Shown piece by piece: positions 15,761-24,618 of a DNA stretch of 64,000 nt (positions within the stretch are counted from its first letter, which is position 1; each line of letters opens with the position of its first letter). Source of the DNA: Citrobacter tructae (lineage in GTDB: Bacteria; Pseudomonadota; Gammaproteobacteria; Enterobacterales; Enterobacteriaceae); assembly GCF_004684345.1 (NCBI RefSeq), contig NZ_CP038469.1:1302001-1366000 (forward strand). The letters run 5' to 3'. The notes beneath the pieces were generated by a model that saw nothing but the letters and a program-made list of their open reading frames with translations, was not told where the DNA came from and did not search any database. A program made the translations under genes and the position numbers.

Positions 15761-17473
15761 ATGATAACGCCAGCAATTCGCCGCACTGGCCCACTCTCTG
15801 TTGCAATAAAATTGACGCTCGCAAGTACCCTTTTCGCCCTTGCCTCATTCGGCACCCACGCCGAGGAACAGCCAGCCAGTACCCCGCAATCCCCTGATAT
15901 CCTGCTCGGCCCGCTGTTTAATGATGTGCAAACCGCCAAACTGTTTCCAGATCAGAAAACCTTTGCCGACGCGGTGCCCAACAGCGACCCGCTGATGATC
16001 CTTGCCGATTACCGGATGCAGAAAAACCAGTCCGGCTTCGATTTACGCCATTTTGTCAGCGTGAATTTTACGCTGCCCAAAGAAGGTGAGAAATACGTGC
16101 CGCCTGCCGGACAGTCGCTGCGCGAGCACATCGATGGGCTGTGGCCGGTGTTAACGCGCTCAACAACTGACGCCGAAAAGTGGGATTCATTACTGCCGCT
16201 GCCGGAACCGTATGTCGTACCCGGCGGCCGTTTTCGCGAAATATATTATTGGGACAGCTATTTCACCATGCTGGGGCTTGCCGAGAGCAACCATTGGGAC
16301 AAAGTTTCCGATATGGTGGCGAACTTCGCTTACGAAATTGATGCCTGGGGACACATTCCTAATGGCAACCGCAGCTATTACTTGAGCCGCTCCCAGCCAC
16401 CGTTCTTCGCCTTTATGGTTGAACTGCTGGTACAGCACGACGGCAATGACGCGCTGAAAAAATACCTGCCACAGATGCAGAAAGAATACAGCTACTGGAT
16501 GGAGGGCATCGAAACGCTCCAGCCAGGCCAGCAGAACAAACGGGTGGTCAAACTGGCTGACGGCACCGTTTTAAACCGCTACTGGGATGACCGCGATACG
16601 CCAAGACCCGAGTCCTGGGTTGAAGATATCGCCACCGCCAAAAGCAACCCGAACCGTCCGGCCACCGAAATTTATCGCGATCTACGTTCGGCTGCCGCCT
16701 CGGGCTGGGACTTCAGCTCGCGCTGGATGGACAATCCGAACCAGTTAAGCACCCTGCGCACCACCAGTATCGTCCCTGTCGACCTCAATGCGCTGCTGTA
16801 CAAGATGGAAAAAATGATCGCGCTTGGCAGCAAAGCCGCAGGCGATGAAGCTAAAGCCACGCAGTACGAAGGCTTCGCCAATGCGCGGCAAAAAGGGATC
16901 GAAACGTACCTATGGAACGACAAAGAAGGTTGGTACGCCGACTACGATTTGAAAAGTAAGAAAGTACGCAATCAGCTCACCGCCGCCGCCCTGTTCCCGC
17001 TGTATGTCAATGCGGCGGCCAACGATCGCGCCAGCAAAGTGGCAACGGCGACCCAGACGCATCTGCTGCAACCCGGCGGTCTGGCTACTACGTCGGTAAA
17101 AAGCGGTCAACAGTGGGATGCCCCCAACGGCTGGGCGCCACTACAATGGGTCGCGGCGTCCGGCCTACACAACTACGGCCAGGATAACGTCGCCATGGAC
17201 GTCACCTGGCGATTCCTGACCAACGTTCAGCATACCTATGACCGCGAGAAAAAGCTGGTTGAAAAGTATGACGTCAGCAGCACAGGAACCGGTGGCGGCG
17301 GTGGCGAATATCCGTTACAGGACGGTTTTGGCTGGACCAACGGCGTAACGCTGAAAATGCTCGACCTGATTTGCGCCAAAGAAAAGCCCTGTGACAGCGT
17401 ACCCGCATCACGACCGACCCCGACAAGTACAACGCCAGCTGAGCCTAAAAAACAGACTCAACCGACGCCTTAA
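15761..17473 (+). CDS. treA: Periplasmic trehalase
   Basis: A 570-residue GH37 trehalase (E. coli TreA is 565) that splits trehalose into two glucoses in the periplasm. The signal peptide ends near GTHAEEQ. Both family signatures are present: [15 protein letters not shown] from residue 154 and [13 protein letters not shown] from residue 451. Gly-rich [10 protein letters not shown] follows near 512. The C-terminal tail is a low-complexity run of Pro, Thr and Ser ([18 protein letters not shown]). The ATG has AAGGAG upstream. In E. coli treA is osmotically induced and RpoS-dependent; I cannot read that here. Confidence 0.95.
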   Translation: MITPAIRRTGPLSVAIKLTLASTLFALASFGTHAEEQPASTPQSPDILLGPLFNDVQTAKLFPDQKTFADAVPNSDPLMILADYRMQKNQSGFDLRHFVSVNFTLPKEGEKYVPPAGQSLREHIDGLWPVLTRSTTDAEKWDSLLPLPEPYVVPGGRFREIYYWDSYFTMLGLAESNHWDKVSDMVANFAYEIDAWGHIPNGNRSYYLSRSQPPFFAFMVELLVQHDGNDALKKYLPQMQKEYSYWMEGIETLQPGQQNKRVVKLADGTVLNRYWDDRDTPRPESWVEDIATAKSNPNRPATEIYRDLRSAAASGWDFSSRWMDNPNQLSTLRTTSIVPVDLNALLYKMEKMIALGSKAAGDEAKATQYEGFANARQKGIETYLWNDKEGWYADYDLKSKKVRNQLTAAALFPLYVNAAANDRASKVATATQTHLLQPGGLATTSVKSGQQWDAPNGWAPLQWVAASGLHNYGQDNVAMDVTWRFLTNVQHTYDREKKLVEKYDVSSTGTGGGGGEYPLQDGFGWTNGVTLKMLDLICAKEKPCDSVPASRPTPTSTTPAEPKKQTQPTP

Positions 17474-17502
17474 CGTCATTACCTGAGACGTTTTACTCCC
17501 TG

Positions 17503-17529
17503 AATCCGCGCTATGCCGCGGATTTTTTC
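17503..17529 (+). terminator. Intrinsic terminator of treA
   Basis: An 8-bp stem, AATCCGCG with CGCGGATT around a six-base loop, followed by a T-run, about 30 bases after the treA stop. Confidence 0.8.
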
Positions 17530-17629
17530 TGTCTTATTTTTCGCCATTTAAGCTGTCTCTATACCCTCTAGCCCTTATGGGGTATCCGGGGTTTTCATCC
17601 GTGTGAAATTGATTCTGAACATGTTTTTA

Positions 17630-17657
17630 TTCGATATATATGTAAATATATAGCGAA
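17630..17657. promoter_or_regulatory. ModE operator before the metal-uptake operon
   Basis: A 28-bp near-palindrome with CGATATATA, six bases, then TATATAGCG; the two 14-base halves agree at 12 positions. This fits the known ModE recognition pattern (CGnTATATA, six or seven bases, TATATAACG). It lies 25-52 bases before the first ATG. TTGATT at 17609-17614 and GATATA at 17633-17638 could be the -35 and -10 boxes, in which case ModE bound to molybdate would cover the -10 and repress. ModE itself is not encoded in the window. Confidence 0.75.
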
Positions 17658-17681
17658 TTTGTAACCTTCAGGACACTGATA

Positions 17682-18704
17682 ATGGCACTGACAAGACGGA
17701 TGTTTGCCCAGCTTGTGGCATCTGCACTGCTGCTACGCCATCTTCCCGCATTGGCTCAAACGCCGCTAACCGTTACCGTTGGAGGCACGCAAGGGCCGAA
17801 TATAATCCAACGCGTGGTCAGCGCGGGGGCACCCGCTGACATGCTGCTGCTGGCCGTCGCGCCGGAAAAACTGGTGGGGCTTTCCTCCTTTGATTTCTCT
17901 CGCCAGACCGCCATCCCGTTCCACGATGATATTCGGGCATTACCGAAACTGGGCAGGCTGGCGGGGCGCGCCAGTACGCTCTCACTTGAAGCGCTACTGG
18001 CGCTCAAACCCGACCTGGTGGTTGACTGCGGCAATGCCGATGAAACCTGGCTTTCTCAGGCAAGGCAGGTCAACGCACAAACACAAATCCCCTGGCTACT
18101 GATTAACGGTGAACTTCGACAAACGCCGGCGCAGTTGACTGCGGCGGGTAATGCGCTGGGAACCACAACGCGAGCCACCGTGCAGGCCGAGCTTGCCCGG
18201 CGATTCATTGATGAAGCTGATGTTTTCTCGCGCTCTGCCGCCGCCAACCTGCGTTTCTATGCCGCACGCGGTGCCCGAGGACTGGAAACTGGTTTACAAG
18301 GTTCTTTGCATACCGAAGCGGCAGAGTTGCTGGGGTTACACAACGTGGCGCAGATCACTGGTCGACAGGGGCTGGCGCAGGTGTCAATGGAAAACCTGCT
18401 GAACTGGCAGCCTGACATTATCCTGGTTCAGGATGCGGTGACGGCGCAGTACCTGCGAGAAGATCCTGTCTGGCAAGGGGTTAAAGCCGTTGCCGATAAA
18501 CGTATTCTGTTTCTCAGCGGCCTGCCATTTGGCTGGCTGGATGCACCTCCTGGTATCAACCGCTTATTGGGGTTACGCCGCCTGCACGCCTGGCTCGATC
18601 CACAAGTTGAGGCTTGCTTTAAAGCCGATATGCAGTGCTACGCTGAATTGTTCTGGCATACCACGCTAAGCGATTCCCAGTATCAAAAGCTGGTGGCGGC
18701 CTGA
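17682..18704 (+). CDS. Periplasmic binding protein of a FecB/BtuF-type ABC transporter
   Basis: A 340-residue periplasmic binding protein of the cluster that binds metal chelates (iron-siderophore, B12, or molybdate for MolA). The N-terminus, LTRRMFAQLVASALLL, has the twin-arginine pattern followed by a hydrophobic stretch and cleavage near ALAQ, so Tat export of a folded form is possible. The two lobes can be recognised by LEALLALKPDLVVDCG (about 105-120) and MENLLNWQPDIILVQ (about 237-251). It is the first gene of a six-gene operon behind a ModE box; its stop overlaps the permease start by one base. The ligand is inferred from the operator and ModD to be a molybdenum species; a different metal chelate remains possible. 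Confidence 0.85.
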   Translation: MALTRRMFAQLVASALLLRHLPALAQTPLTVTVGGTQGPNIIQRVVSAGAPADMLLLAVAPEKLVGLSSFDFSRQTAIPFHDDIRALPKLGRLAGRASTLSLEALLALKPDLVVDCGNADETWLSQARQVNAQTQIPWLLINGELRQTPAQLTAAGNALGTTTRATVQAELARRFIDEADVFSRSAAANLRFYAARGARGLETGLQGSLHTEAAELLGLHNVAQITGRQGLAQVSMENLLNWQPDIILVQDAVTAQYLREDPVWQGVKAVADKRILFLSGLPFGWLDAPPGINRLLGLRRLHAWLDPQVEACFKADMQCYAELFWHTTLSDSQYQKLVAA

Positions 18705-19690
18705 TGAGAACCTCCACCCTCAGTATTCTGCTGACAGCAGCCATCGTAGTGTGCGTGATGGTCGCCGCAATTTCCGGCGCGTATCGACTGGATGCGCAAC
18801 ACGTCATGGCGCTTATTACCGGTCAGGATAGCGTGTTAGCGCAGGATAAAATTGTCTTCTGGCAAATTCGTTTGCCGCGCATTCTGGCTGCACTACTGCT
18901 GGGCGCCGCGCTGGCAGGAGCCGGAACCACCTATCAAGGCATGTTCCGTAACCCGCTGGTTTCACCGGACATTCTCGGCGTGGCCGCGGGCGCCGGTTTA
19001 GGTGCCTGCTCGGCCATCCTGCTGGGTTTGCCGATCCTGTTTATTCAGCTGTATGCGTTTGTCGGCGGCCTGCTGGTGGTCGCGGGCGTGTGGCTGATTA
19101 CCCGCCGGGTGAAACGTCACGATCCGGTTTTAACGCTGGTACTGGTCGGCATTGCGTTGGGCACGGTGTGCGGCGCGGGCATTTCGCTGATCAAAACGCT
19201 GGCCGACCCGTATACCCAGCTACCATCAATTACCTTCTGGCTGCTCGGCGGTTTATCCACCATCACGGCGCACGATCTCTGGTTCTCTGCCCCACTGATT
19301 GTGGCCGGTTCGATCCCGCTGTTGCTGCTGCGCTGGCGCATGAATTTGCTTACGCTGTCAGATGATGAAGCCCGCTCGCTGGGCATCAACGTGTCCCGAC
19401 TGCGGCTGGGACTGATTGTCTGCGCTACGCTGATTACCGCCTGTACCGTTGCTATTGCAGGGATTATCGGTTGGATCGGATTAGTGGTGCCGCATATTGG
19501 CCGACTGCTCAGCGGTAACAATCATCAGCAACTGCTGCCGGTTTCAATGGGCATCGGGGCCATATTGCTGCTGCTGACCGATACCCTCGCGCGCACGCTA
19601 AGTAGCACGGAAATCCCTCTGGGGATCCTGACCGCATTTATTGGTGCGCCGTTCTTCTTGCTCCTGCTGCTGCGGGGGGGCCGTTCATGA
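18704..19690 (+). CDS. FecCD-family ABC permease
   Basis: A 328-residue polytopic inner-membrane protein of the FecCD/BtuC family, with about nine or ten membrane segments. Family motifs are visible: IRLPRILAALLLGAALAGAGTTYQGMFRNPLVSPDILGV (residues about 56-95), and GIIGWIGLVVPHIGRLL before the C-terminal segments. It should form a homodimeric channel with the ATPase encoded next, whose start overlaps this stop by four bases. The same family serves iron-siderophores, B12, heme and, in the MolB branch, molybdate/tungstate. Confidence 0.9.
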   Translation: MRTSTLSILLTAAIVVCVMVAAISGAYRLDAQHVMALITGQDSVLAQDKIVFWQIRLPRILAALLLGAALAGAGTTYQGMFRNPLVSPDILGVAAGAGLGACSAILLGLPILFIQLYAFVGGLLVVAGVWLITRRVKRHDPVLTLVLVGIALGTVCGAGISLIKTLADPYTQLPSITFWLLGGLSTITAHDLWFSAPLIVAGSIPLLLLRWRMNLLTLSDDEARSLGINVSRLRLGLIVCATLITACTVAIAGIIGWIGLVVPHIGRLLSGNNHQQLLPVSMGIGAILLLLTDTLARTLSSTEIPLGILTAFIGAPFFLLLLLRGGRS

Positions 19691-20448
19691 CGCTGCTGAC
19701 CGTGCAACACGCCTCTCTGGGATACCACGTCCGTCAGCCCCTATTACACAACGTTTCGTTCAGTGTAAGCGAAGGGTCCATTTGCTGCCTGCTTGGCGCA
19801 AACGGCAGCGGAAAAACGACGCTGATGCGCACCCTTCTTGGCATTCACCCACTCTTACAGGGCAACATTTTTCTGGATGGCGTTGCGGTAAATCACCTCA
19901 GCGAACATGAACGCGCCCGCGCCATCGCCTGGGTGCCGCAGGCGCATGATGGGGCGTTTGCCTTCACCGTTCTCGACATGGTGATGATGGGACTGGCCCC
20001 GCAAATGGCGGCATTTGCGGTTCCCGGCGCCAGAGAGCGCGAAACGGCTCTACAACCATTGGAAATGCTGGGAATTAGCCATCTAGCGTATCGACGCTGG
20101 AACACGCTGAGCGGTGGGGAACGCCAACTGGTGTTGATTGCCCGTGCGCTGGCACAGCGTCCGCGACTGCTATTGCTGGATGAACCAGCATCCAGCCTCG
20201 ATTTTGGTCATCAGATCCGTTTGCTCGACACGCTGGTTACCCTAAAAGATTCCGGCATGGCCTTGCTGATGTCGACCCACCATCCTCTGCATGCGCGAGC
20301 CATAGCCGACAGCGTGGTACGCGTCGAACCGGACGGCGCGGTGTCGCAAGGTCTTCCTGAACACCAGCTCGCCGCCGATCGACTGGCTGCATTGTATCGC
20401 GTTACACCGTCACAAATTACCCACCATCTCTTTGGCTCACACAATTAA
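19687..20448 (+). CDS. ABC transporter ATPase
   Basis: A 253-residue nucleotide-binding subunit of the FepC/BtuD type. Walker A GANGSGKTT (about 38-46), a Q-loop within WVPQAH, the ABC signature LSGGERQLV (about 140-148), Walker B LLLLDEPASSLD and the H-loop MSTHHP are all intact. It powers uptake through the permease encoded just upstream. The start codon overlaps the permease stop (ATGA). Confidence 0.92.
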   Translation: MTLLTVQHASLGYHVRQPLLHNVSFSVSEGSICCLLGANGSGKTTLMRTLLGIHPLLQGNIFLDGVAVNHLSEHERARAIAWVPQAHDGAFAFTVLDMVMMGLAPQMAAFAVPGARERETALQPLEMLGISHLAYRRWNTLSGGERQLVLIARALAQRPRLLLLDEPASSLDFGHQIRLLDTLVTLKDSGMALLMSTHHPLHARAIADSVVRVEPDGAVSQGLPEHQLAADRLAALYRVTPSQITHHLFGSHN

Positions 20449-20457
20449 GGAATAATA

Positions 20458-21270
20458 ATGCTCATTGACGACATTGATTTTGCCGATCTTTACCGTAAAC
20501 AGTTACAGCTGGCGAACAGAACCGAGAAAAAGCCGGAGCACTGGGATAAACGTGCGGAAAAAATGGCCGAGAATTGCGCCACATTAACCGACAGCTACCT
20601 GCTTCAGCTACTGGGAAAGATTGACCTGAAAGGCGCGGAGTCACTGTTTGACATGGGCTGCGGTCCCGGTACAGTCGCGCTGGCGCTGGCCAAAAAGATA
20701 CCGATAATCTACGGCGTGGATTACAGCCAGGGAATGCTGAGCGTTGCCGCCCGCCGCGCCGGGCAAATGAACGCCCACCACATACGCTGGGTCCAGCGAG
20801 CCTGGGAAGAACACTGGGACGATTTACCTCAGTGTGATATCGCCGTCGCCTCACGCTCCACGCTGGTTGCCGACATGCGTCAGGCTATGACCAAACTGAA
20901 TAATCAGGCACGGCTGCGGGTATACACCACCCATCTTGTCAATTCTTCATTTGTCTCCCCTACCATTCAGCGCGCGCTGGGTCGTGAGGTGATTGAACTT
21001 CCCAACTACATATATGCGCTGAATGTCCTGTATCAGATGGGCATCCATGCCCACGTTGATTTCATCCGCGGACCAAACTGTCAGCAGGACAACAGCTCCT
21101 GGACACGTTTTCTGGAAAACGTACGCTGGAGCATGGGCGAGCTCAGTACCGACGAGACTGAACGTCTGGAGCACTGGTATCAACAGCAGGACCCCCGCAC
21201 CATTGCGCCCGCCAGCCGCGACTGGGCGCTGATCTGGTGGGACAGCGTGCCGCGGGAGGTACTGCAATGA
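20458..21270 (+). CDS. Class I SAM-dependent methyltransferase of the uptake operon
   Basis: A 270-residue cytoplasmic protein with the SAM-binding motif I SLFDMGCGPGTVALALA (about residues 62-78) and motif II-like YGVDYSQGML. The acceptor is unknown. The gene starts nine bases after the ATPase gene and its stop overlaps the ModD-like start, so it is embedded in the transport operon rather than adjacent by chance. A methyltransferase is not a component of ordinary metal ABC transporters; it may modify or release the imported ligand, or make one. I do not recognise an E. coli orthologue. Confidence 0.8.
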   Translation: MLIDDIDFADLYRKQLQLANRTEKKPEHWDKRAEKMAENCATLTDSYLLQLLGKIDLKGAESLFDMGCGPGTVALALAKKIPIIYGVDYSQGMLSVAARRAGQMNAHHIRWVQRAWEEHWDDLPQCDIAVASRSTLVADMRQAMTKLNNQARLRVYTTHLVNSSFVSPTIQRALGREVIELPNYIYALNVLYQMGIHAHVDFIRGPNCQQDNSSWTRFLENVRWSMGELSTDETERLEHWYQQQDPRTIAPASRDWALIWWDSVPREVLQ

Positions 21271-22124
21271 TCTACTTTTCGCAAGCGCAAACTGATGCGC
21301 TACTGCAGGAAGATATTCAGGGTGGCGATCTGACCACCCGGGCGCTGGGTATTGGCGCACAACCAGGAGTCATCACGTTTTACCATCGCCAGGGAGGATG
21401 CGTGAGCGGCATAGCTGTCGCCAGACAAATGCTGCATTCATTAGGTTTGACCGTCACTGAACAGCTGTCTGATGGCGAACACGCGGTCGCTGAACAGTTA
21501 CTCATTCGTGCCCGCGGCAACGCGGCAGCGCTGCATCAGGGCTGGAAGGCGGTCCAGAATGTGCTGGAGTGGAGCTGCGGCATCTCACACTATCTCGACG
21601 CGATGCTAAGCGTTACCCGCAGCCGCTACCCTGATGCGCAGATTGCCTGTACCCGCAAAGCCATTCCCGGCACGCGTATGCTGGCGACTCAGGCAATACT
21701 CGCCGCCGGGGGCATTATCCATCGGGGAGGATGCGCCGAAACGGTACTGCTGTTTGCTAATCACCGTCGTTTTCTCACTGACCAGCACGATTGGGCGGGT
21801 GCCATCGCGCAGTTGCGACACCATGCGCCGGAAAAAAAGATTGTCGTCGAAGCGGATACGCCAGATGAGGCATTGGCGGCGCTACGCGCCGCGCCCGATG
21901 TGCTGCAACTCGACAAATTTACCCCTGAGCAGGCGGCAGATATCGCCCGCCAGGCGCCCTCTCTGGCCCCACATTGCACACTGGCACTGACTGGCGGCAT
22001 TACCCTCGCTTCGCTGGCAAGTTATCTCGACTGCGGCATCAGACTCTTTATCACCTCCGCGCCTTATTACGCACCACCTGCGGATATCAAAGTCACCCTG
22101 AGCCCGGATGCACACGGTATTTAA
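21267..22124 (+). CDS. modD: ModD-type pyrophosphorylase (NadC family paralogue)
   Basis: A 285-residue relative of quinolinate phosphoribosyltransferase. Family landmarks: EDIQGGDLTTRAL (about 15-27), CTRKAIPGTRMLATQAILAAGG with the catalytic-type Lys, VVEADTPDEAL, and LALTGGITLASL. NadC's GGGxNHR is replaced by GGIIHRGG, and TRK.IPGTR stands where NadC has RKTTPGLR, which is the ModD pattern. ModD genes are found in molybdenum transport operons of several Proteobacteria, but the reaction is not established. The ATG at 21267 overlaps the methyltransferase stop (ATGA) and is preferred to the longer frame. The expected chemistry is transfer of phosphoribose to a pyridine-like or similar carboxylate. 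Confidence 0.82.
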   Translation: MIYFSQAQTDALLQEDIQGGDLTTRALGIGAQPGVITFYHRQGGCVSGIAVARQMLHSLGLTVTEQLSDGEHAVAEQLLIRARGNAAALHQGWKAVQNVLEWSCGISHYLDAMLSVTRSRYPDAQIACTRKAIPGTRMLATQAILAAGGIIHRGGCAETVLLFANHRRFLTDQHDWAGAIAQLRHHAPEKKIVVEADTPDEALAALRAAPDVLQLDKFTPEQAADIARQAPSLAPHCTLALTGGITLASLASYLDCGIRLFITSAPYYAPPADIKVTLSPDAHGI

Positions 22125-22147
22125 TATTCTTAAATGGACTAAAAATA

Positions 22148-24118
22148 ATGAATTTCACCAACAGTTGTCTTTACACAGCGCTGTCGCTTGCTTTCGCGCA
22201 GAGTGCTTTTGCTGGGCAGGAAAGCGAAACCATGACCGTCTGGTCAAGCCCGGCCTCCGCCGCAACCACCACGGTTCTTGGCCAGGAAACAATACAAAAA
22301 CTGGATAAACAAAACGTCGCCCAGGCGCTGAGCGTAGTCCCCGGCGTGGTGCTGCAAAAATCCGGCAACCGTAATGAGCAACAGGTCAAAGTGCGCGGGT
22401 TTGACAGTCGCCAGGTGCCGGTCTTTTTCGACGGTGTTCCGGTGTATATCCCCTACGACGGTAATCTTGATTTAGGCCGTTTTCTCACCTCCGACATCGC
22501 CTCGGTTGAAGTCTCCAAAGGCTATTCATCGTTATTGCAAGGTCCAAACCAGATGGGCGGCGCAATCAACATCACCACAAAAAAACCCAGCAAAGCGATT
22601 GAGGGCAGCATTGGCTATCGGCAGGGCTGGAGTCGTAGCAAAGACAACGCCCATGATATGCATGCGTCTTTTGGCGCCAGCAACGATCTCGGCTACATCC
22701 AGCTCAGCGGTAGCCAGCTAAAGCAGGATTTCCTCGGATTACCACACGGTGTGGATAATCCGGTGGCCGGCAGCAACGGCAAGATGATCAACTCCTCCGC
22801 CGATGATAAACGCGGCATCATCAAGCTGGGATTCACTCCACGCGGCGACGATGAATATGTCCTCACCTACATTAATCAGGACGGCGAAAAGGATAACCCG
22901 CCGTACGCCGGAACCAGCAGTCAGAAATCGCGCTACTGGCAATGGCCGCAGTACGATAAAGAGAGTTATTACTATCAGGGCACCACACATCTGGGCGATC
23001 GCTTTACCCTGAAAAGTCGGCTGTATCGCGACACCTTTGAAAATACGCTGATGATGTACAACTCGCTGGCCGATCTGAAAAATAAGAAAGGCAGCTATAG
23101 TCATTATTCTGACTACAGCGACGGTGCGGGATTGCAGCTCGCCGCCGATATGCGTGAAAACGATCTGCTCTCTTTCGCCGTGAACTGGAAAGACGATGTT
23201 CATCGCGAAAAAGGCGCGCCGAATGCAGCTTACGATCGTTATGAAGACCGGACATGGTCTGTCGCCAGCGAATACCAGTGGGCGGCTGCGGACAATGTCG
23301 ATGTGGTGGCAGGGATAAGCTACGATTGGCGCGACAGCCTGGAGGGAATGAAGCACGAGAAAAATGGCAGCGTTACCCACTATGACGACAACCATCAGTC
23401 GGCCTTTAACTGGCAGGTGATGACCAAATACCACTTTGACAATACCGACACGCTGGCGCTGTCCTACTCTGACAGAACGCGTTTCCCGACGTTGAAAGAG
23501 CGTTACACCACTTCAAAACCGGCCTATAACCAGGTCGCACTGGTTAACCCACAGCTAAAACCAGAGCGCGCCCGCAGCGTTGACCTCACCTGGAACAGCT
23601 CACTCAGCAAGGATTGGGGATTCGAAGCCAGCGTGTATTACAACCGTATTACCGATGCGATCCTGTCGCACAATATTGACGCCGACACGATCCAGAACCA
23701 AAACAGCGGTCGGGTGGACTACACCGGACTGGATGCAGGCGTTAAAGGCAAGGTCTTCGATATGCTGGACGTGGGACTGAGTTATGGTCTTATCCATGCG
23801 GACGTCAAACGCAGCGACATTGGCAAAACGACCGACCTGCCAACGCAAACCCTCACCGCCTGGATGACGCTGAAACCGAGGGATCCACTCAGCATTACGC
23901 TGTCTGAAGAGGCTCGCTCGTCAAGCTACAGCAATACCGACGGCTCACAGAAAGCGGCCGGATTTGCCATTACCCATCTCCGCGCGGACTACGCCATCGG
24001 CCACGGGTTTAGCGTGAACGCGTCGGTCAATAACCTGTTCGATACGCAGTATGTGTATAGCGAAGGATTTATCGAAGAAGGCCGTAATTTCTGGGCAGGG
24101 GTTGAGTATACATTCTAA
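22148..24118 (+). CDS. TonB-dependent outer-membrane receptor
   Basis: A 656-residue receptor. The signal peptide ends at AFAGQ; the TonB box is probably ETMTVW near the mature N-terminus. The plug domain shows LDKQNVAQALSVVPGV, VKVRGFDSRQVPVFFDGVPVYIPYDG and KGYSSLLQGPNQMGGAINITTKKP. The 22-strand barrel ends with aromatic EYTF. The start is the ATG at 22148, 23 bases after modD; the longer frame begins inside modD. It gives the operon an outer-membrane entry step, so the substrate is expected to be a complex too large or too scarce for porins. Identity as a molybdenum-complex receptor is inferred from operon and ModE site. Confidence 0.88.
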   Translation: MNFTNSCLYTALSLAFAQSAFAGQESETMTVWSSPASAATTTVLGQETIQKLDKQNVAQALSVVPGVVLQKSGNRNEQQVKVRGFDSRQVPVFFDGVPVYIPYDGNLDLGRFLTSDIASVEVSKGYSSLLQGPNQMGGAINITTKKPSKAIEGSIGYRQGWSRSKDNAHDMHASFGASNDLGYIQLSGSQLKQDFLGLPHGVDNPVAGSNGKMINSSADDKRGIIKLGFTPRGDDEYVLTYINQDGEKDNPPYAGTSSQKSRYWQWPQYDKESYYYQGTTHLGDRFTLKSRLYRDTFENTLMMYNSLADLKNKKGSYSHYSDYSDGAGLQLAADMRENDLLSFAVNWKDDVHREKGAPNAAYDRYEDRTWSVASEYQWAAADNVDVVAGISYDWRDSLEGMKHEKNGSVTHYDDNHQSAFNWQVMTKYHFDNTDTLALSYSDRTRFPTLKERYTTSKPAYNQVALVNPQLKPERARSVDLTWNSSLSKDWGFEASVYYNRITDAILSHNIDADTIQNQNSGRVDYTGLDAGVKGKVFDMLDVGLSYGLIHADVKRSDIGKTTDLPTQTLTAWMTLKPRDPLSITLSEEARSSSYSNTDGSQKAAGFAITHLRADYAIGHGFSVNASVNNLFDTQYVYSEGFIEEGRNFWAGVEYTF

Positions 24119-24140
24119 CGTATCGCCATCCAGAGAAGTA

Positions 24141-24166
24141 AACGGCCCCCGCAGGGGCCGTTCTGT
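24141..24166. terminator. Hairpin terminator between receptor gene and ymgE
   Basis: A 9-10 bp GC-rich stem, AACGGCCCC with GGGGCCGTT, lies 22 bases after the receptor stop and touches the end of the convergent ymgE gene. It could stop transcription from either side, but the U-run is poor on both strands. Confidence 0.6.
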
Positions 24167-24420
24167 TAATCTCGCCGCACCAGCCGGAAAATGCCCAGCA
24201 CGAGAATCGCGCCGACGACGGCCACCAGGAAACTGTGCAGATTAAACCCGCTGATATCACCGCCAATACCAAACATGGTTGCCAGCCATCCGCCGACCAC
24301 GGCCCCGACAATACCGAGAATACAGGTCAGAATAAATCCACCGCCATCACGCCCCGGCATAATCAGTTTGGCGATAACGCCCGCAATCAGACCAAAAATA
24401 ATCCAGGTAATAATTCCCAT
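24166..24420 (-). CDS. ymgE: GlsB/YeaQ/YmgE-family small membrane protein
   Basis: An 84-residue inner-membrane protein, the length of E. coli YmgE, with three hydrophobic segments and the Gly-rich family pattern MGIITWIIFGLIAGVIAKL, PGRDGGG, ILGIVGAVVGGWLA. The family was named transglycosylase-associated, but its function is not settled. The start is the ATG at 24420; the longer frame upstream is not supported. A possible RpoS-type -10 (CTATACTT on the minus strand) lies at 24477-24484. Confidence 0.88.
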   Translation of the reverse strand: MGIITWIIFGLIAGVIAKLIMPGRDGGGFILTCILGIVGAVVGGWLATMFGIGGDISGFNLHSFLVAVVGAILVLGIFRLVRRD

Positions 24421-24555
24421 TTTCAGGCCCTCTTTCCAGTGAATGCACGCGCAAGCCATTCCTGCGCCAGCACCTTAAGTATAGGCAAGCCGTTGCACGG
24501 TGTTTTCCTTCAGCTTGAATTCAGCAGACTTAATAAAAAATTTCATCCATTTGTA

Positions 24556-24582
24556 TTAAGTTCTGTCGCGCAATGCCGATAA
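24556..24582 (+). promoter_or_regulatory. FliA (sigma-28) promoter of ycgR
   Basis: TTAAGTTC, eleven bases, then GCCGATAA, a close match to the flagellar sigma-28 pattern (TAAAGTTT, N11, GCCGATAA). It ends 36 bases before the ycgR start. E. coli ycgR is a known class 3 flagellar gene. Confidence 0.85.
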
Positions 24583-24618
24583 TCCAACGACAAACCAGGC
24601 ATCCAGGAGTCATTAGGT

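Noticed and set aside
22739..23434. 231-codon minus-strand frame inside the receptor gene
   Set aside because: Shadow of the TonB-dependent receptor; no family features.
17682..24118. Reading the transport operon as an ordinary iron-siderophore system
   Set aside because: The protein families alone would allow it, but the operator before it fits ModE and not the Fur box pattern, and ModD is a molybdenum-linked family. Kept as an alternative, not the main call.
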